A stretch of DNA of 64,000 nt from NCBI RefSeq assembly GCF_040802235.1, contig NC_133157.1, positions 31,017,501 to 31,081,500 of the forward strand. The letters run 5' to 3'. Below are positions 22,255 to 33,735 of the stretch, in pieces. Each line of letters opens with the position of its first letter. Position 1 is the first letter of the stretch. This stretch comes from Manis javanica. Lineage: Eukaryota > Chordata > Mammalia > Pholidota > Manidae. The notes beneath the pieces were generated by a model. The model saw nothing but the letters and a program-made list of their open reading frames with translations, had not been told where the DNA came from and searched no databases. The translations under genes and the position numbers were made by a program.

Positions 22255-23690
22255 CTCCCAAGAGTGACCACTATTCTGTCTTCTATCAACATAGATTCGT
22301 TTTGCTTCTTTCTGAACTTTGTGCAATATGCATTCTTTAATGTTTGGTTTCTTTCATTCAATATTGTGTGTGTGTTATTCATCTTTGACACCTGCAGCTA
22401 TAGTTTTGTTTATTCATTTTCATTGTTGAACTGTATTCTTTTAAATAAATATGTCACAATTCCATTATTTTTCCATTCAACTGATGATGGATATTTACGT
22501 GCATTACAGTCTTTGGCTATTACAAATAATTTTGCTGTGAACACTCCTGACCATGTTTTATGGTGCCCACATGTATAGATATTGTTGGACTTATACCTAA
22601 GAGTGAAATTGCTGCTGGGCCAAAAGTTATGTATATATTCAGCTTTAGTAATTGCTGACAGTTTTCTAAAATGTGGGATTAGTTTGAACGCTAGGAAATT
22701 TTAGTGTTTGCATGTCAAATTTGAGTGTCAGTCATTTCAATGGCTCAGCCTCACATTGACCCTCTATCAGCAATGTAAGAAAGTTTCAGTTGCCACATCC
22801 TTGCCAATGTGATATTATCAGCATTTCAGTGGTAATGTCTACAATATTCTAGTGAGTGTGTAGTGTTACCTCTTTTTAATTTGAATTTCCATTTTCATGA
22901 TGACTGATGATCCTGAGCTTTTATTCATAACCTTGTTGACCAGTTGGGTATCTTCTTTTTTGAAGTTCTTTTCAAGGGATTTTGTATTTTTAAAATACTG
23001 GAATCTCTACCTTTTTCTGATTGGCTGTACGTGTTCTTTTCATATTATGGACACAAGTTCATTGTCAACATGTATTCCAAGGATCTTCTCCCACTTACTG
23101 GTTTGCTTTTCACTCTCTTACTAGTAGATGTGATGAGAAGAACTTCATTTTAATATAGTCTAGTTTTCTAATATTTCCCTTTTCATTTAGTGATACTCTC
23201 ACCCTAATATTGAAGAACTCTTGTCTACTCCAAAGTCGTTAATATATTCTCCTATGTTATCCTCTAGAAACTTTATAATTTTAGTTGCCAGATTTACAGC
23301 TATAAGCCACTTGGAGTTGGTTTTCACATAAGGTAAGAAGTAGGCAACAAGATTCATATTTTTCCATATGAAGGAATATCCTATTGACCCAGAATGATTA
23401 ATTGAAAAGGTAAATTTTTCCTTGTTGTATTGCAAAGCCCCCTTTGTCATAAATCAAATGACTGTGCAAGAGCTGGTCTATATCTGGACTTTTTATTCTG
23501 TATCACTGGTTTATCTATACTACACACTTGTAATTGCTATAGCTTTGTCTAGTAGTGTTAAGCCTTCCCATTTTATTCTTCAAGATCAAGGTATTCTTGA
23601 CCCTCTGTGTCTCCATATAAATTTTGGAAGCAGCTTGTTAATTTGCACACACATACATCTGCTGATGTTTTGATTAGGCTTCTAATAATC
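22255..23690 (-). repeat. Old L1 LINE, ORF2 3' part and 3' UTR (L1M4/ME-like)
   Basis: Minus-strand L1. Plus-strand landmarks: 'ccactattctgtcttctatc' near 22269, 'gctattacaaataatttt' near 22516, 'gtgaaattgctgctggg' near 22603, 'tccaaggatcttctcccac' near 23075 and 'aagccacttggagttgg' near 23305. All frames are interrupted. Confidence 0.85.
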
Positions 23691-23994
23691 TATAAACTAA
23701 TTTGAAGAGAAATGATAATACTGAGTCTTCTAACCCATAAACGTGCAATAGGCTTCCACTTATTTCCTCTTATGAAGCAACAAATACTTCCAGAGAAAAA
23801 GCCATGCAGAATGACAGGCTCATCTCAGTGAGTTGCCCTTCTTTCAAGGACCTTGACCTTTCAAGTCCTAGTTGCTTGGTAGCTCACTGACAATTTCAAA
23901 GAGATGTTTTTCCCTGGTTTTCTTAGAAGGGGATTGTTCTGATACAGGCTTGTCCTTCAAAGTGGAAGTGAGTATAAGATGGAAAGCGGTGTAA

Positions 23995-24100
23995 GGCAGC
24001 TGTCTAGCATCCAACAAAGCTGAGTTCAATTCCAGGTTTTGATACTCACTCAGTTTGTGACCTTAGCAAGCCTCAATTGCTTTGAAAACATCAAATTGAA
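23995..24100 (+). repeat. MIR SINE fragment
   Basis: Forward MIR start: 'gctgagttcaattccagg', 'gatactcactcagtttgtg' and 'accttagcaagcctcaa'. Confidence 0.65.
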
Positions 24101-24199
24101 GACACAGAAGCAGGAGATGATGGGGTGTATTCAGGGAATGGGGATTCTTCTAGAAGAGGAATTCATGAAAGAAAAGACTAAAAATGCAGAGAAAAGTCC

Positions 24200-24380
24200 A
24201 TACAATATCAGCAGCCGCTCTGTATGTTCACCATGCACCAGGCTATGCTATCAGATACTATTATCCTCTTGTCACAGATGAATCAACTAAGGATTAGAGT
24301 GCAACTTGTCACAGTTCCCAAACTAGTGGCAATCAGTGTGCCTGGAGCCAATCAAGGCAGCCTGGTTCAGGGCATCTGCT
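24200..24380 (-). repeat. MIR SINE
   Basis: Reversed MIR: 'caccatgcaccaggctatg', 'atcctcttgtcacagatg' and 'aatcaactaaggattagag'. Confidence 0.65.
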
Positions 24381-24479
24381 CCTAAGCAGAGATTTCAGCA
24401 GCGGACTATGGAGTTTAAAGTTTCTTCTGCATTCACTGGAGAGCTTTCATATTTCTTTAAGACTAATTTGATTTCTACA

Positions 24480-25190
24480 TTATGTCCTGTATTGCTTGCT
24501 TATATAAAATAAAAGACAAAAAAGAAAACTCGCAATGTATTAAGTCATGTATCTAAAGATACCACCACCCAATGTGTTGCAAATATTATCCATTTTCTTG
24601 GCTTTATATTTCTGTCTTGAATATCTAGGTCATAATTCCTACCAAACGAAACTTCTTGAGAAATGGGTATGTGTGCTGTATTATGTTTTCTGTACATATT
24701 TGTGTTCCTTTCTGACCTATTTCCACATTTGAGATTGCTAGTCTTATTAGCTATATTTTTTGTGTGTTCATTATTATTGCTTTTTAATTGCTGAAAAAAA
24801 ATCTCTCTCAATAGCATAATCTTGTCAATACTTCCATGCATGCCTTCTGCTGGCATGGGGGATTTTTAGGTGCTATAGATATTTTTAATAAATTATTTTA
24901 ATTTCTCTGGTTGTGAAAATAGTGTGCATTTTTTAGCTTATTTTTATGTGAACATCATCTTTTTTGTGATTCTTAATCTATTATTAGCTTTTTCCCTTCC
25001 CTTGTTGTCATCTTATCCCATTTGTTCTTTTCATTAAAACCTCATTGTTGTCTGCCTTTTGGCAGAGACATTTTAGCTTTTGCATATTCTAAGTAGGTGA
25101 TATTATCTAGTGTTATTTCTTATATACTTAAATACTGCATAAATTTATCACCTCTAAACAACTGGGCCAACGTTGTTGTCTTCTTTTTCA
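24480..25190. other. T-rich unassigned block
   Basis: This AT-rich, plus-strand T-rich stretch has the texture of a very old LINE in reverse orientation, but I find no diagnostic L1 landmark. It ends where the LTR at 25195 begins. Confidence 0.3.
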
Positions 25191-25194
25191 GACT

Positions 25195-25575
25195 CCTACT
25201 GTCTTTGTGTCTTAGTTCAGGTTGCTATAACAAATTACTATAGATTGGGTAGCTTAAACAACAAACATTTATTTCTCACAGTTCTAGAGACTAGGAAGTT
25301 CAAGATCAAGGTGCAAACAGATTAGGTGTAGTGAGAGCTGGCTTCCTGGCTGCCTTCTTGTTGCAGCCTCATGTGGCAGAGAACAGAGACAGAAAAAGAA
25401 ATCTCTGTCCCATCTCCTCTTGTAAGAAAGGGCCCAAACACCACTCATGAGGGTGGAGCATCTCCCAGTACCTCCCAGTACCATTACACTGGCAGTTAGG
25501 ATTTCACCATAGGAAGTGGGGGAGGTGGGAGAACACAAACATCGAGTCCCTAACACTAGGCTTGAAGTTGAAATC
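25195..25575 (+). repeat. MaLR-type solo LTR (MST/MLT1-like)
   Basis: The sequence starts with 'gtgtcttagttcagg', 'ttgctataacaaattac' and 'tttatttctcacagttc', and ends with 'gagtccctaacacta'. This is the order of an ERVL-MaLR LTR in sense. No internal or coding sequence is attached, so it is a solo LTR that has lost any retroviral function. Confidence 0.75.
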
Positions 25576-25687
25576 ATCTCTTGACTTACAATGATGATTT
25601 CACTATATGCTGCTTAATTTGCTGGCTTCTAGAGATACTTACTGGACTGTGAATCTAATGGATTGGTTGTCTGTTGGGTCTCTTATT

Positions 25688-25757
25688 AAAGTGATGTTTT
25701 TAATCAGTTGATAGGATTCTAAAGTGATGTTTTTAATCAGTGAATAGTGAGGATTCT
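25688..25757. repeat. Tandem duplication of about 35 bp
   Basis: Two copies both begin 'aaagtgatgtttttaatcag' and both end 'ggattct' (25688-25720 and 25721-25757). The second has a few extra bases. Confidence 0.9.
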
Positions 25758-25814
25758 CAACATGATTTCTTGAGTTCTACAGTTATCCTAATAATAACAA
25801 CAATAACAGCAATA

Positions 25815-25995
25815 ATAATAAATCTGAGTGTTTATTGTGTGCCTGGCCCTGTGCTCAGTGCTAGATGCATACATCACCTCAATTAATCCTCCTTAAATAA
25901 ATATCACTAACCCATTTATCATAGGACAGTACCATCCCAGACACTAAGTGGCAGAATATGATTCAAACCCAGGTCGTTCTGATACCAGAGTCTGT
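25815..25995 (-). repeat. MIR SINE
   Basis: Reversed MIR: 'tattgtgtgcctggccc', 'tcacctcaattaatcctcc', 'tggcagaatatgattcaaac' and 'ccaggtcgttctgatacc'. Confidence 0.85.
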
Positions 25996-25999
25996 GCTC

Positions 26000-26465
26000 G
26001 GCTCTGGTTAACCTTAGCGCCACGTGACCCAGCTGCTTTTCAGTAACGCTGACCATTTGGCTGCGTTCAGCCTCTCTGATCTTTGACTTCATTAGTGGCT
26101 TTCCATTGATTCTTTTTTGCCACATAAACCTTCTAGCATTTCTTTCGAGCACATACAATAAAAAACCTCGTGAGAATTTTATGGCAAGATTTAAAATAAA
26201 AATTCAGTTTCAGGTCACACCATCATTTGAACTACATTTTAAAATTCACACAATATATTGACTTCTTCAGGTTTAAAATCACTTCTAAAATTTTTCCATA
26301 TATGTACTTGACTTTCCTCTAAACGTTTTCCTTTGTGGTTTGGCATGTAGGGCGCCCAGAGATTTAACTAATCGCAGTTACTTGTCACTTTTATGGAAGC
26401 TCAAGTTCCACCTCTGGAAGCAAAGCTGAAAGAACCTTGAGGAGCAAATGTGTGGCAATCCCTGG
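26000..26465. other. Unassigned unique sequence
   Basis: Nothing recognisable before the CTCF motif. Confidence 0.3.
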
Positions 26466-26471
26466 ACTTTC

Positions 26472-26487
26472 CCACCAGGGGGCGCGC
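26472..26487 (+). promoter_or_regulatory. Strong CTCF binding motif
   Basis: The plus strand reads CCACCAGGGGGCGCGC, an exact match to the CTCF core CCASYAGRKGGCRS. Local sequence is richer in CpG than its surroundings (about 26460-26650), which fits an insulator or loop anchor. CTCF is the zinc-finger protein that stops cohesin. The motif points toward increasing coordinates. Occupancy is inferred, not shown. Confidence 0.7.
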
Positions 26488-26910
26488 ACACAGGAGCGGT
26501 TGCTGGAGGATGCATGGAAATGGTCTCCTAGGCAGGGGTCACGCCGCGCTGTGTCCACATCTTGGCTGCCTCTTTGGTCCTGAACAGCTCCGACAAGCCA
26601 GAGCCTGGACTCTGGAGCAGAAAAGCCAGCCTTTCTTCGTCGCACTGAGCCTCCTTCTGGCAGGGCACTGGGCTCCTATCTTTGCTAAATTACATCCTCT
26701 TGGGTAGGTCAGTCATTCCACCCTGTCAAGGTGATTATACATTTTTGTGATCCAAGATTTCAGCCACAACTCCCACTTTCGTTTCATCTTCCAAAACTGC
26801 AAACACGTTTTCAACATCTTCATACAGATTTTATTTACAATATTCAATAAGGGGGAGTTTGGAAGCATAGTTTATCCTAATTAACAGGTTATGGATTCAT
26901 TTATGCTTAA

Positions 26911-26936
26911 AAAGAGAGGGGGGGTAGGTAGTAGAG

Positions 26937-26971
<35 letters not shown>

Positions 26972-27044
26972 AACAGAGACAGACAGAAAGAAAGAGAGGA
27001 AGAAAGAGGGAGGAAGGAAGGGAGGGAGGGAGGGAGGAAGGAAA
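26911..27044. repeat. Polypurine tract (GA/GAAA/GGAA)n
   Basis: About 130 bases are almost entirely A and G on the plus strand, made of 'agagag', 'gaaa' and 'ggga/ggaa' runs. Confidence 0.95.
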
Positions 27045-27049
27045 TGTTG

Positions 27050-27600
27050 TTTTCCTGTTAGGCCACATTCCCTCAGATATATCTCCTTTGGGGACCTCTT
27101 AAGGTGACCATTAAGCAATATTTAAGCATTTCTGGTTCTTCTGGACATGAGGCCACGCACTAACACCAAAATATTGCCCATATTTTAATACCTCCCTTAT
27201 TTTTCTGTAATTAGCATAGCCAGACACAGCCTTTGTATTTTTCCCTTCATTTTTGCAAATCTCAGATTAAATATGGCTTTATCCTCCACCACTCATTCTC
27301 GAAGTCTCTGTCATTCTCTTATTTTCAGCTGTTCCAGAGCTCCTGCTTCCCTCTGTGTTCCAAAGCCTGGTATAATGTGCATTCATCAGAGAGACCCCAG
27401 GGCATCTATATTGATTTCTTTAAATGCTCTAAGAAGAGTTCAGGCAAAAAGGATCATTATCCATTGACCTTTAGCCTTTGTTTCTTGGGTCTCTTGCTCT
27501 CTCTCTCCCACCAACTCTGCTGGACCACCCTCACCACCATCACTCCTGGTGTTCCTCGCTCTTCCAACAGAAGGTAAAGCCATTTCTCTTTCCCCTTAAT
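27050..27600. other. Unassigned, possibly the diverged 5' part of the following L2
   Basis: The section near 27300-27600 is C/T-rich like upstream L2 sequence, but I cannot fix a border. Confidence 0.3.
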
Positions 27601-27604
27601 TTAA

Positions 27605-28065
27605 GAAGATGCTCCCCTTCTCTCATCACTGTTAACTCACCAGGCTCCTCTCTGCCTCAGGGCCCTTGCACGTCCCACCCCTCTGCCTGGAACACTCTCT
27701 CCTCCCCACTGCAGCCTGACTCTCCATCTGGCTTCTCTCCCCTCACCCCTCAGGTCTCCATGTTCATGTCACTCCCTCAGAGGGGCTTTTCCAGCCAGAA
27801 CATCCATCCCTCTCCTGGGTCTAAATCACATCTTTTATGTCACTCTCAATCATATCAGCCTGTTCTTCACCTTCATACCCTCTGTCACACTTCCAACTCT
27901 ATGCATATTTATGTGTGTTGATTTCATGCCCTGCTCTCCCACTCTGCCTCCACACCCCGGAACACAGAGGCTTGCTTGCAGTTGTAACCATATACCCAGC
28001 CCAAGGGCAAAAGAAGCCAACAATCAGTATTTAACTGTATAAGTGAATGAATGATCAAATGTTGA
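27605..28065 (+). repeat. L2 LINE 3' part (L2a-like)
   Basis: Long forward L2: 'gcctcagggcccttgcacg', 'ctctgcctggaacactctc', a 'ctccctcagaggggcttttc' block, then 'ggaacacagaggcttgc' and the end near 'gtgaatgaatga'. All frames are decayed. Confidence 0.8.
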
Positions 28066-28329
28066 CTATTTCAGGCACATTTTCCTAGGAGACAGAAGAA
28101 AACAACACATTTGAAAATGCAGTACCTGAAAAGTTTAGAGAATTCCCTGTCTTAATTTTGCTGACATTGAGCCTAATTAGCTTGCCTGGGCTGTCACGTG
28201 GAGGAAACTAATACTCAGGCGACCAGCCATCCCAGTTTGCTCAACGTTGTCTTGGCTTTACAGCAAGTCCCACATCTTAGGAAACCTTTCTGTCCCAGCC
28301 AAACTGGGTCACCCTATTCTAGTATGATC

Positions 28330-29280
28330 CTTGTCTTAACCTCCTCAGGATAAAAGAATAACAATTTTTTCTAACTTCTGAACGCTTTCTTTTAACACCA
28401 ACATTGATTAATTTTTGTGGACTTTCTAGCTTTGCAAAAATTTCCTCTTCCTCTTAAATGTGAAGATGCATTTTGGCTGGAAACCAGACCTGGAGCTGGG
28501 CTATTATTTTGGTTGGTATATTAAACTCAGGGGCCATATATATTTTGCTTTTTCCTGCAGTGGCTGTTGCTAAATATGGTACTATTTTTATTATATGGAG
28601 CTACACAGAAATTTTTCTTCTTTCATATGTTGTTAGGATCTTTCTTTCCACATGGACTTCCAGAATTTTTTAACACTAGTTATCTGGGTACACCCCTATT
28701 TGGGTTTCTCTTTGCAGGTATTCATGAGTTGTTTCTAGAATTGTTCTTTGGGAACTGTATTATTGTGTGAAATTTTCCTAGTTTTCTTCCTATTTTCTTT
28801 TACTCTTCCTTCCCATTTACTTCTACATTGAAGGACATTCCCCCCCCCTCCCCCGCGGCCAATCCTCGAGGCCCTCTCTTGTTTTACGGCCCCACTTACG
28901 GAATTTCTTGGCTTTTGCTGTCTTTCCCCTCTCTTCTGGAAGCCTATTTTCTATTTCTTCCCTTTTGGCTGGTAATGATTTCTAGTTTGCTGGTTATTGT
29001 CTCTAATGTCCTTTTTATAATTCCTTGAAGCTTGTGATTATCAAAAAGGGTTGATTCAAAATCTTCCTGTTTCTAAATTTCCGAGAAATGCTTTATGAGC
29101 CATTTCCTTTCTCTGTTCTTCCTGTCTGTTCCAATTTATTCCATCTTATAACAGTAATTACTAATAATACCATTTGAAGGTGTCTTCTTTCATTTAGTCA
29201 CTTTTTTTCTTTCCTGAATTAATTAATTAACTAGTCTACTATTTTCTTTCTTTAGGGGTTTGCCTGCCTTGTAACTCAGC
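28330..29280. other. T-rich unassigned block
   Basis: It is T-rich on the plus strand and includes a run of C at 28840-28855 and an (aatt)n stretch near 29218. It looks like an old reversed LINE or ERV fragment, but I cannot name a family. Confidence 0.3.
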
Positions 29281-29529
29281 AGCTCCTACGACTCATCCTC
29301 TGCTTTGAGTTTTAATAGAGGTCTATTTTTGTAGAGGGGAAAAAAAAAACAGAAATTTGAGTGCAAAGGCTTGTAATTCATTCTAACCGTATCTTTCCAT
29401 TTTTGCCATTGAGAGTTGGCTATTGAGGCAGAATCCATGGCAACACCATCCACCAGGTGCTGTCTTCTCAGGATTTTAGACATAGGAGTTCAAGAGCATC
29501 CTCATCCTTGTGAATCCAGACCAATAAAA

Positions 29530-29632
29530 TGATGAGATGTGATATGATGTGATATATGATATGATATGATATGATGATATTATATGATATGATATGATAT
29601 GATATGATATGATGATATGATATATGATACAG
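29530..29632. repeat. (TGATA)n pentanucleotide microsatellite
   Basis: About 100 bases of imperfect 'gatat/tgata' units with occasional 'gatgat' and 'tatat' interruptions. Confidence 0.95.
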
Positions 29633-29639
29633 AGTCTAT

Positions 29640-30475
29640 CCATGACTTGGGAGAAAAAAAATTATATGGGTAATTATATGAAAATCAGTAAATAGGAGCT
29701 ATGTGTGATGAGGTGCGAAAGGGAAGCACTTGGCTACCAGAAGGACTGTCTCTGGCTTATGAATAATCAGATGAATATGAAAATCTTAATAACCAAAATA
29801 ACCTGCAGGCACAACAGACTCAGAGATTTGATGAGGCCTTATTATTCCTCCTTAGAACATTCCAAACACTATTTTCACTGAATCAAGAAACAGAAACTCA
29901 GGAAGTGTTCAGGAACAGAGCTTTGGGGGAGGACGCAGGAGCAGCTCTCAGCCGGTGCTCACCTGGCCTCCGTCTCTCTCATTCCTTCCTCCCTAGAGTT
30001 TCTCTTGGTCTCTCCCATCCAACGGCTCTAAGCAGGTACAACCTCGTGGAGCCAGACGATGGGTGTCCAGTAGGAGTTTCTCTGTCAGGCAGCCTTTAGC
30101 TCCAGCTGCTCCAATCAAAGCAGCAGAATTTGTTCTGCTTTCAAAGCATAAAGCTTTATAAGCCATGACAGTTTGCCAGGAGGCTCCCTATCTTGGAAGG
30201 GAACCCATAACTGGCACCATGGAGGCTGCATGAGGAAGAAAGTAAGAGTATGAACAGCTACTCAAACAAACAAGCAAAATGGACCTTCGGACCAAGATAG
30301 AAAAGAGGTAGAAGACACTTTCTGAATTTTTCCTGACACTTTTACCTCCATGCCTTTTGCTTTGGTGCATGAGGTTAAATTAGAAAGTCAATATCTGACC
30401 ATATTTCCCTTACAGAATGGCCCTTTCAAAGCTTTGATTTAATATTATTTGATGTACCATTGGCTTCCTCTGCCA
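29640..30475. other. Unassigned unique sequence
   Basis: No repeat or gene recognised. Confidence 0.3.
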
Positions 30476-30479
30476 TCTT

Positions 30480-30725
30480 TTCACACGTACCTACTTACCC
30501 TTTAAGGCCCAGTCCAATTGCCAATCACCACGAACCTCCCTTGAGTCTTCCAGCTAAAAGGAACCACGCTCCTTCCCGAGCCTCTGCGTATTAATCATCA
30601 TGACCCTGATCACTGCCCGCACTGTGTTGTCGGTCTCTGCTACGTGGCTAATCTCAGCTTCTGATCATGAGCTTTATTTTGGGACCCACCTACCCCCTTC
30701 GCCAACATCTCCTGGCACCACACCT
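30480..30725 (+). repeat. L2 LINE fragment
   Basis: The stretch 'ctttaaggcccagtccaa' followed by 'aacctcccttgagtcttcc', with 'cctggctcagagtagaag' near 30722, fits a forward L2. It is cut by the next LTR. Confidence 0.55.
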
Positions 30726-30726
30726 G

Positions 30727-31195
30727 GCTCAGAGTAGAAGCTGTGACAGGCAGAATGACTCATAGGTTACCTCACCTGGCAAAAGGGATCTGAGATTTCA
30801 GACACAATTAAGATTGTTAATCTGCTGGCCTTGAGATAGGGAGAGTATCCTGGTGGGCCTCATCTAATTACATGAGTCCTTAAAAATAGAAGAGGCAGAG
30901 GACAGCAGCAGAGTGATACAGTGTAAGAAGGGCTCAACCTGCCATGGCTGGCTTTGAAAATGGAGGAAGGGGTACAATGAGCCGAGAAATGCAGGCAGCC
31001 TCTGGAAACTGGAAAAGGCCAGGAAACACGACTTTCCCCCTTGAGAGTCCACAAAACACACAGCCCTGCCAACACCTTGGGCTTAGCCCAGTGAGACCCA
31101 GGTCTGACTTCTGACCTACAGGACCATGAGATAGTAAATTTGTTTAAGCCACTCAGTTTGTGGTAATTTCTTACCACAACCATAAAAAACAAATA
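30727..31195 (+). repeat. MLT1-type MaLR solo LTR
   Basis: Sense LTR: 'ctgtgacaggcagaatgac' start, 'aagggatctgagatttc', 'tggtgggcctcatctaa', 'ggaccatgagatagtaaatt' and the typical end 'taagccactcagtttgtgg'. No internal sequence is present. It appears to sit in the L2 to its left. Confidence 0.85.
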
Positions 31196-31419
31196 TGAAG
31201 CTCAATAAGCATTTGTTTATTTCACCAATTATAGTGATCTTAGTCATTTTTCATTAATAAGCAGCAAGATTTAAGTCAACTCAAGTTTCATAGGGTGTCA
31301 CATTTAGAAGCTCTTTATTTATGGAGATGAGTAGGTTAAAATGCACATCCAATACAATATCTTTTAGAAATGTCTGAGAAAGAAGAAAGGTCATTCATAA
31401 GGTCACTGAGAGGTGACTG

Positions 31420-31770
31420 CATTCATGTTTTCTTCTTTTCCATCCCTGATCATAAACATATATAATATTACACTCAAATAATAGCAGAAATGTAAGTCCA
31501 AATTATTTTACATTTAATGTTGTGTAGTAAATACATTTCATAGTTCTATGTGGCCCTCATAATTGTCATACTCATGGCCTTATATTCCATTAAATTGGGG
31601 TACCAGAATTTACTTCCATTTCTATTTGGTAGAACACTGGGTTATTTCAAATATTTTTTCCTTGCACCTAGAGAAAACACTAGAATTAATTTTTGTCTTT
31701 ATTTGGCCTTTATTTCTGTTGCATTATCTGCACAGATTTCCATAATGAGATAACTGAGAGGAGCGATCCG
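31420..31770 (-). repeat. Old L1 LINE 3' fragment
   Basis: Minus-strand L1, highly diverged. 'catggccttatattccatt' near 31573 and 'ctgggttatttcaaat' near 31637 correspond to the 'tattccattgtatgg' and 'tgggttgtttcc' part of L1 ends. Confidence 0.6.
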
Positions 31771-31774
31771 GGTG

Positions 31775-32455
31775 GTAGTTGCCAGCTCTTGATGGGTGTC
31801 TCTGGGGTGACTCCGCGAAGGCTGTAGGGTTTACCGATTTCCCCACTGTTGTCAGCATTTGGGGTTTATCAGTTGTTTATATTGTATTGTTCTGATTGCT
31901 CTTCAGGAGTAAATACCATATAACAGAATAACATATTCTATGGGGGATAATTAGCCTCTATCTTAGAAGCAGTTCAAACTCCCAAAGTCTTCTCATTCCT
32001 CAGTGGAAGGATGAGTCCAATTTTTCTGCCCCTGGTTCTGAGATCCAGTTTATGGGCCCTCCTGGGAGCGGCTGACAACAGAAAGAGACACCTTTTGTGG
32101 AAAACCAAAGCCCTCCCCATGGCAGCTCTGTGTCACGCACCCCTGTGCACCTCCTTAAAGTCCATGTACATTGTGTTCCGAGGCACTACTTATTTTTAGA
32201 AGGTGTTTTCCTCTTGTTTCTTCAGCTGTTTTTAATCACAAGCTTTGGGCATTACATCCCAAAGAAACTCTGGCAGAGACAAAGGTGTAAAGAAGGAAGG
32301 GACAAGGCACTTGTCAGAACCATCTTGGACACTGTATTCAGAGAAAGGGAATTTATCCACATAGAACTTCCCATTTATTACCGTGTTGTGACCAAAGGAA
32401 AAAAAAAATTGGAGGATACAAAGCCAAACAAACTTTGAGTCCCCGCACTGCATCA
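31775..32455. other. Unassigned unique sequence
   Basis: Includes a 113-codon plus frame (32097-32438) with a short Leu/Phe-rich stretch and no recognised domain. It ends in a poly-A run inside a stretch with no splice context. I regard it as chance. Confidence 0.3.
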
Positions 32456-32459
32456 TCGT

Positions 32460-32595
32460 CACCAGCTTGGTGGCCTGGGGGAATTCCGTTAACTGAATTT
32501 CAGTCTCCTCCTCTGTACAGTGATTAGTATGCCACTAAATTATAAGGGTTAAGTGATTATATAAAACTGCTTTGTAAACTATAGTGGCCATTTCT
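32460..32595 (+). repeat. MIR SINE fragment
   Basis: Forward MIR 3' half: 'gtctcctcctctgtacagtg', 'taagggttaagtgattat' and 'aactgctttgtaaacta'. Confidence 0.7.
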
Positions 32596-32774
32596 GTACC
32601 TTGAATGGAGAGGGAGAAGGAACAGCCAGTGCATCCTTCTTATGTCTCTGTGTTTTACTGATAATCATACTTTCTCAAGTTGTCCATGTTAAAATGAACC
32701 AATATATATATCTGCAACTTTACAAAGCAGATTGGATAATTCAGAAGGAATCAAAGTTTTGAATAAAATTATGC

Positions 32775-33115
32775 TAAGAGCAATAACAAGTCCCCAAATT
32801 TCAGTGGCCAAACACTATAGAAGTTCATTCATGTGAACACGCAACACAGGTTTAGGTGGGTGGTGGGCAGTCTTCCCGAGACCAGGCTCCTTCCAAATGG
32901 TGGCTCTGTCCTCATCTCCAGGGCTTCAGGACCCCCTGCGCCCAGCCAGCAGATGAAAATGATGGGAGGGAAAAGGCGTACACCTAGTTCTCAACTGTCA
33001 CAGCCAGAAAATGACACTCATCAATTCTACTCACATCCTATTGTCATGAATCCATTCCATAACACAAACCACTTCAGAAGAAGCTGGAAAACTCTAGGTT
33101 TGGCAAGCAGCTAGC
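32775..33115 (+). repeat. Unassigned ancient repeat (common placental type)
   Basis: The order 'tttcagtggccaaacac', 'gaagttcattcatgtgaac', 'gaccaggctccttcca' and 'cacatcctattgtc' resembles a frequent placental repeat that begins 'cagtggcttaaaacaacaa' and carries 'gctcacattccattggcc' near its end. A related 3' piece occurs at 51240-51380. I do not assign a family name. Confidence 0.5.
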
Positions 33116-33349
33116 CAGCCTGCCACATATATTAATATAATTAATAGAAGGAAAGATATACCAAAAATAGACGCTAAGATTGAGCATTGCCTATAGTTAT
33201 GAGCTAAAAATGAATGATTTGATTCTCTTTGTCATCTCTTATAGTCTTGTTTACAGCACACTCTTATAGTTTTATACTCTTAAAAGCATATAGTCTTACA
33301 GTATACCCTTATGGTCTGGTTTACAGAGGTCTTCAGAGAAGCACTACAT

Positions 33350-33425
33350 TGGTTTATACATTTGTTCATTGCTTCTTATTCATTTGGACAAATATTAATC
33401 AAGCACATACTATGAGCAAATGACC
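33350..33425 (-). repeat. L2 LINE 3' fragment
   Basis: Reversed L2 end: 'catttggacaaatattaatc' followed by 'aagcacatactatgagc'. Confidence 0.6.
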
Positions 33426-33534
33426 TATGTCCATGAAAAGTGACATGTTCGAAGCCTGGGGATGACCTTCCATTCTGCAAGCTCCCAGAGAAGAGCTGCT
33501 ATGCCCTGACGCCTCTGTTCCATTCTAATATAAT

Positions 33535-33735
33535 ACGGAACAGAGATTCCAAAATCAGGCTACTGGCTCATATCTGGCCTCTGCCTCTGATAACTGTGAG
33601 GCCTTAGGCACAGCCTCTAGCCTCTCTGGGCTTCTGCTTCCTATCTATAAGGTGAGGATGCATGAGGGAAGGCCTGTAAAGCTCTTAGCACAGTGCCTGG
33701 AACACAGTGAGTGTCCCGCACACATTCACTCTATG
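33535..33735 (+). repeat. MIR SINE
   Basis: Forward MIR: 'tggcctctgcctctgataac', 'gccttaggcacagcctc', 'ctctctgggcttctgcttcc' and 'cagtgcctggaacacagtga'. Confidence 0.85.

Noticed and set aside
25195..25575. Possible intact endogenous retrovirus linked to the MaLR LTR
   Set aside because: No second LTR, primer-binding site or gag/pol sequence is adjacent; it is a solo LTR.
27478..27921. 147-codon plus-strand frame
   Set aside because: It is mostly L2 sequence, which is stop-poor in this frame because it is C/T-rich.
32097..32438. 113-codon plus-strand frame
   Set aside because: No domain, no splice context and it ends in an A-run; treated as chance.
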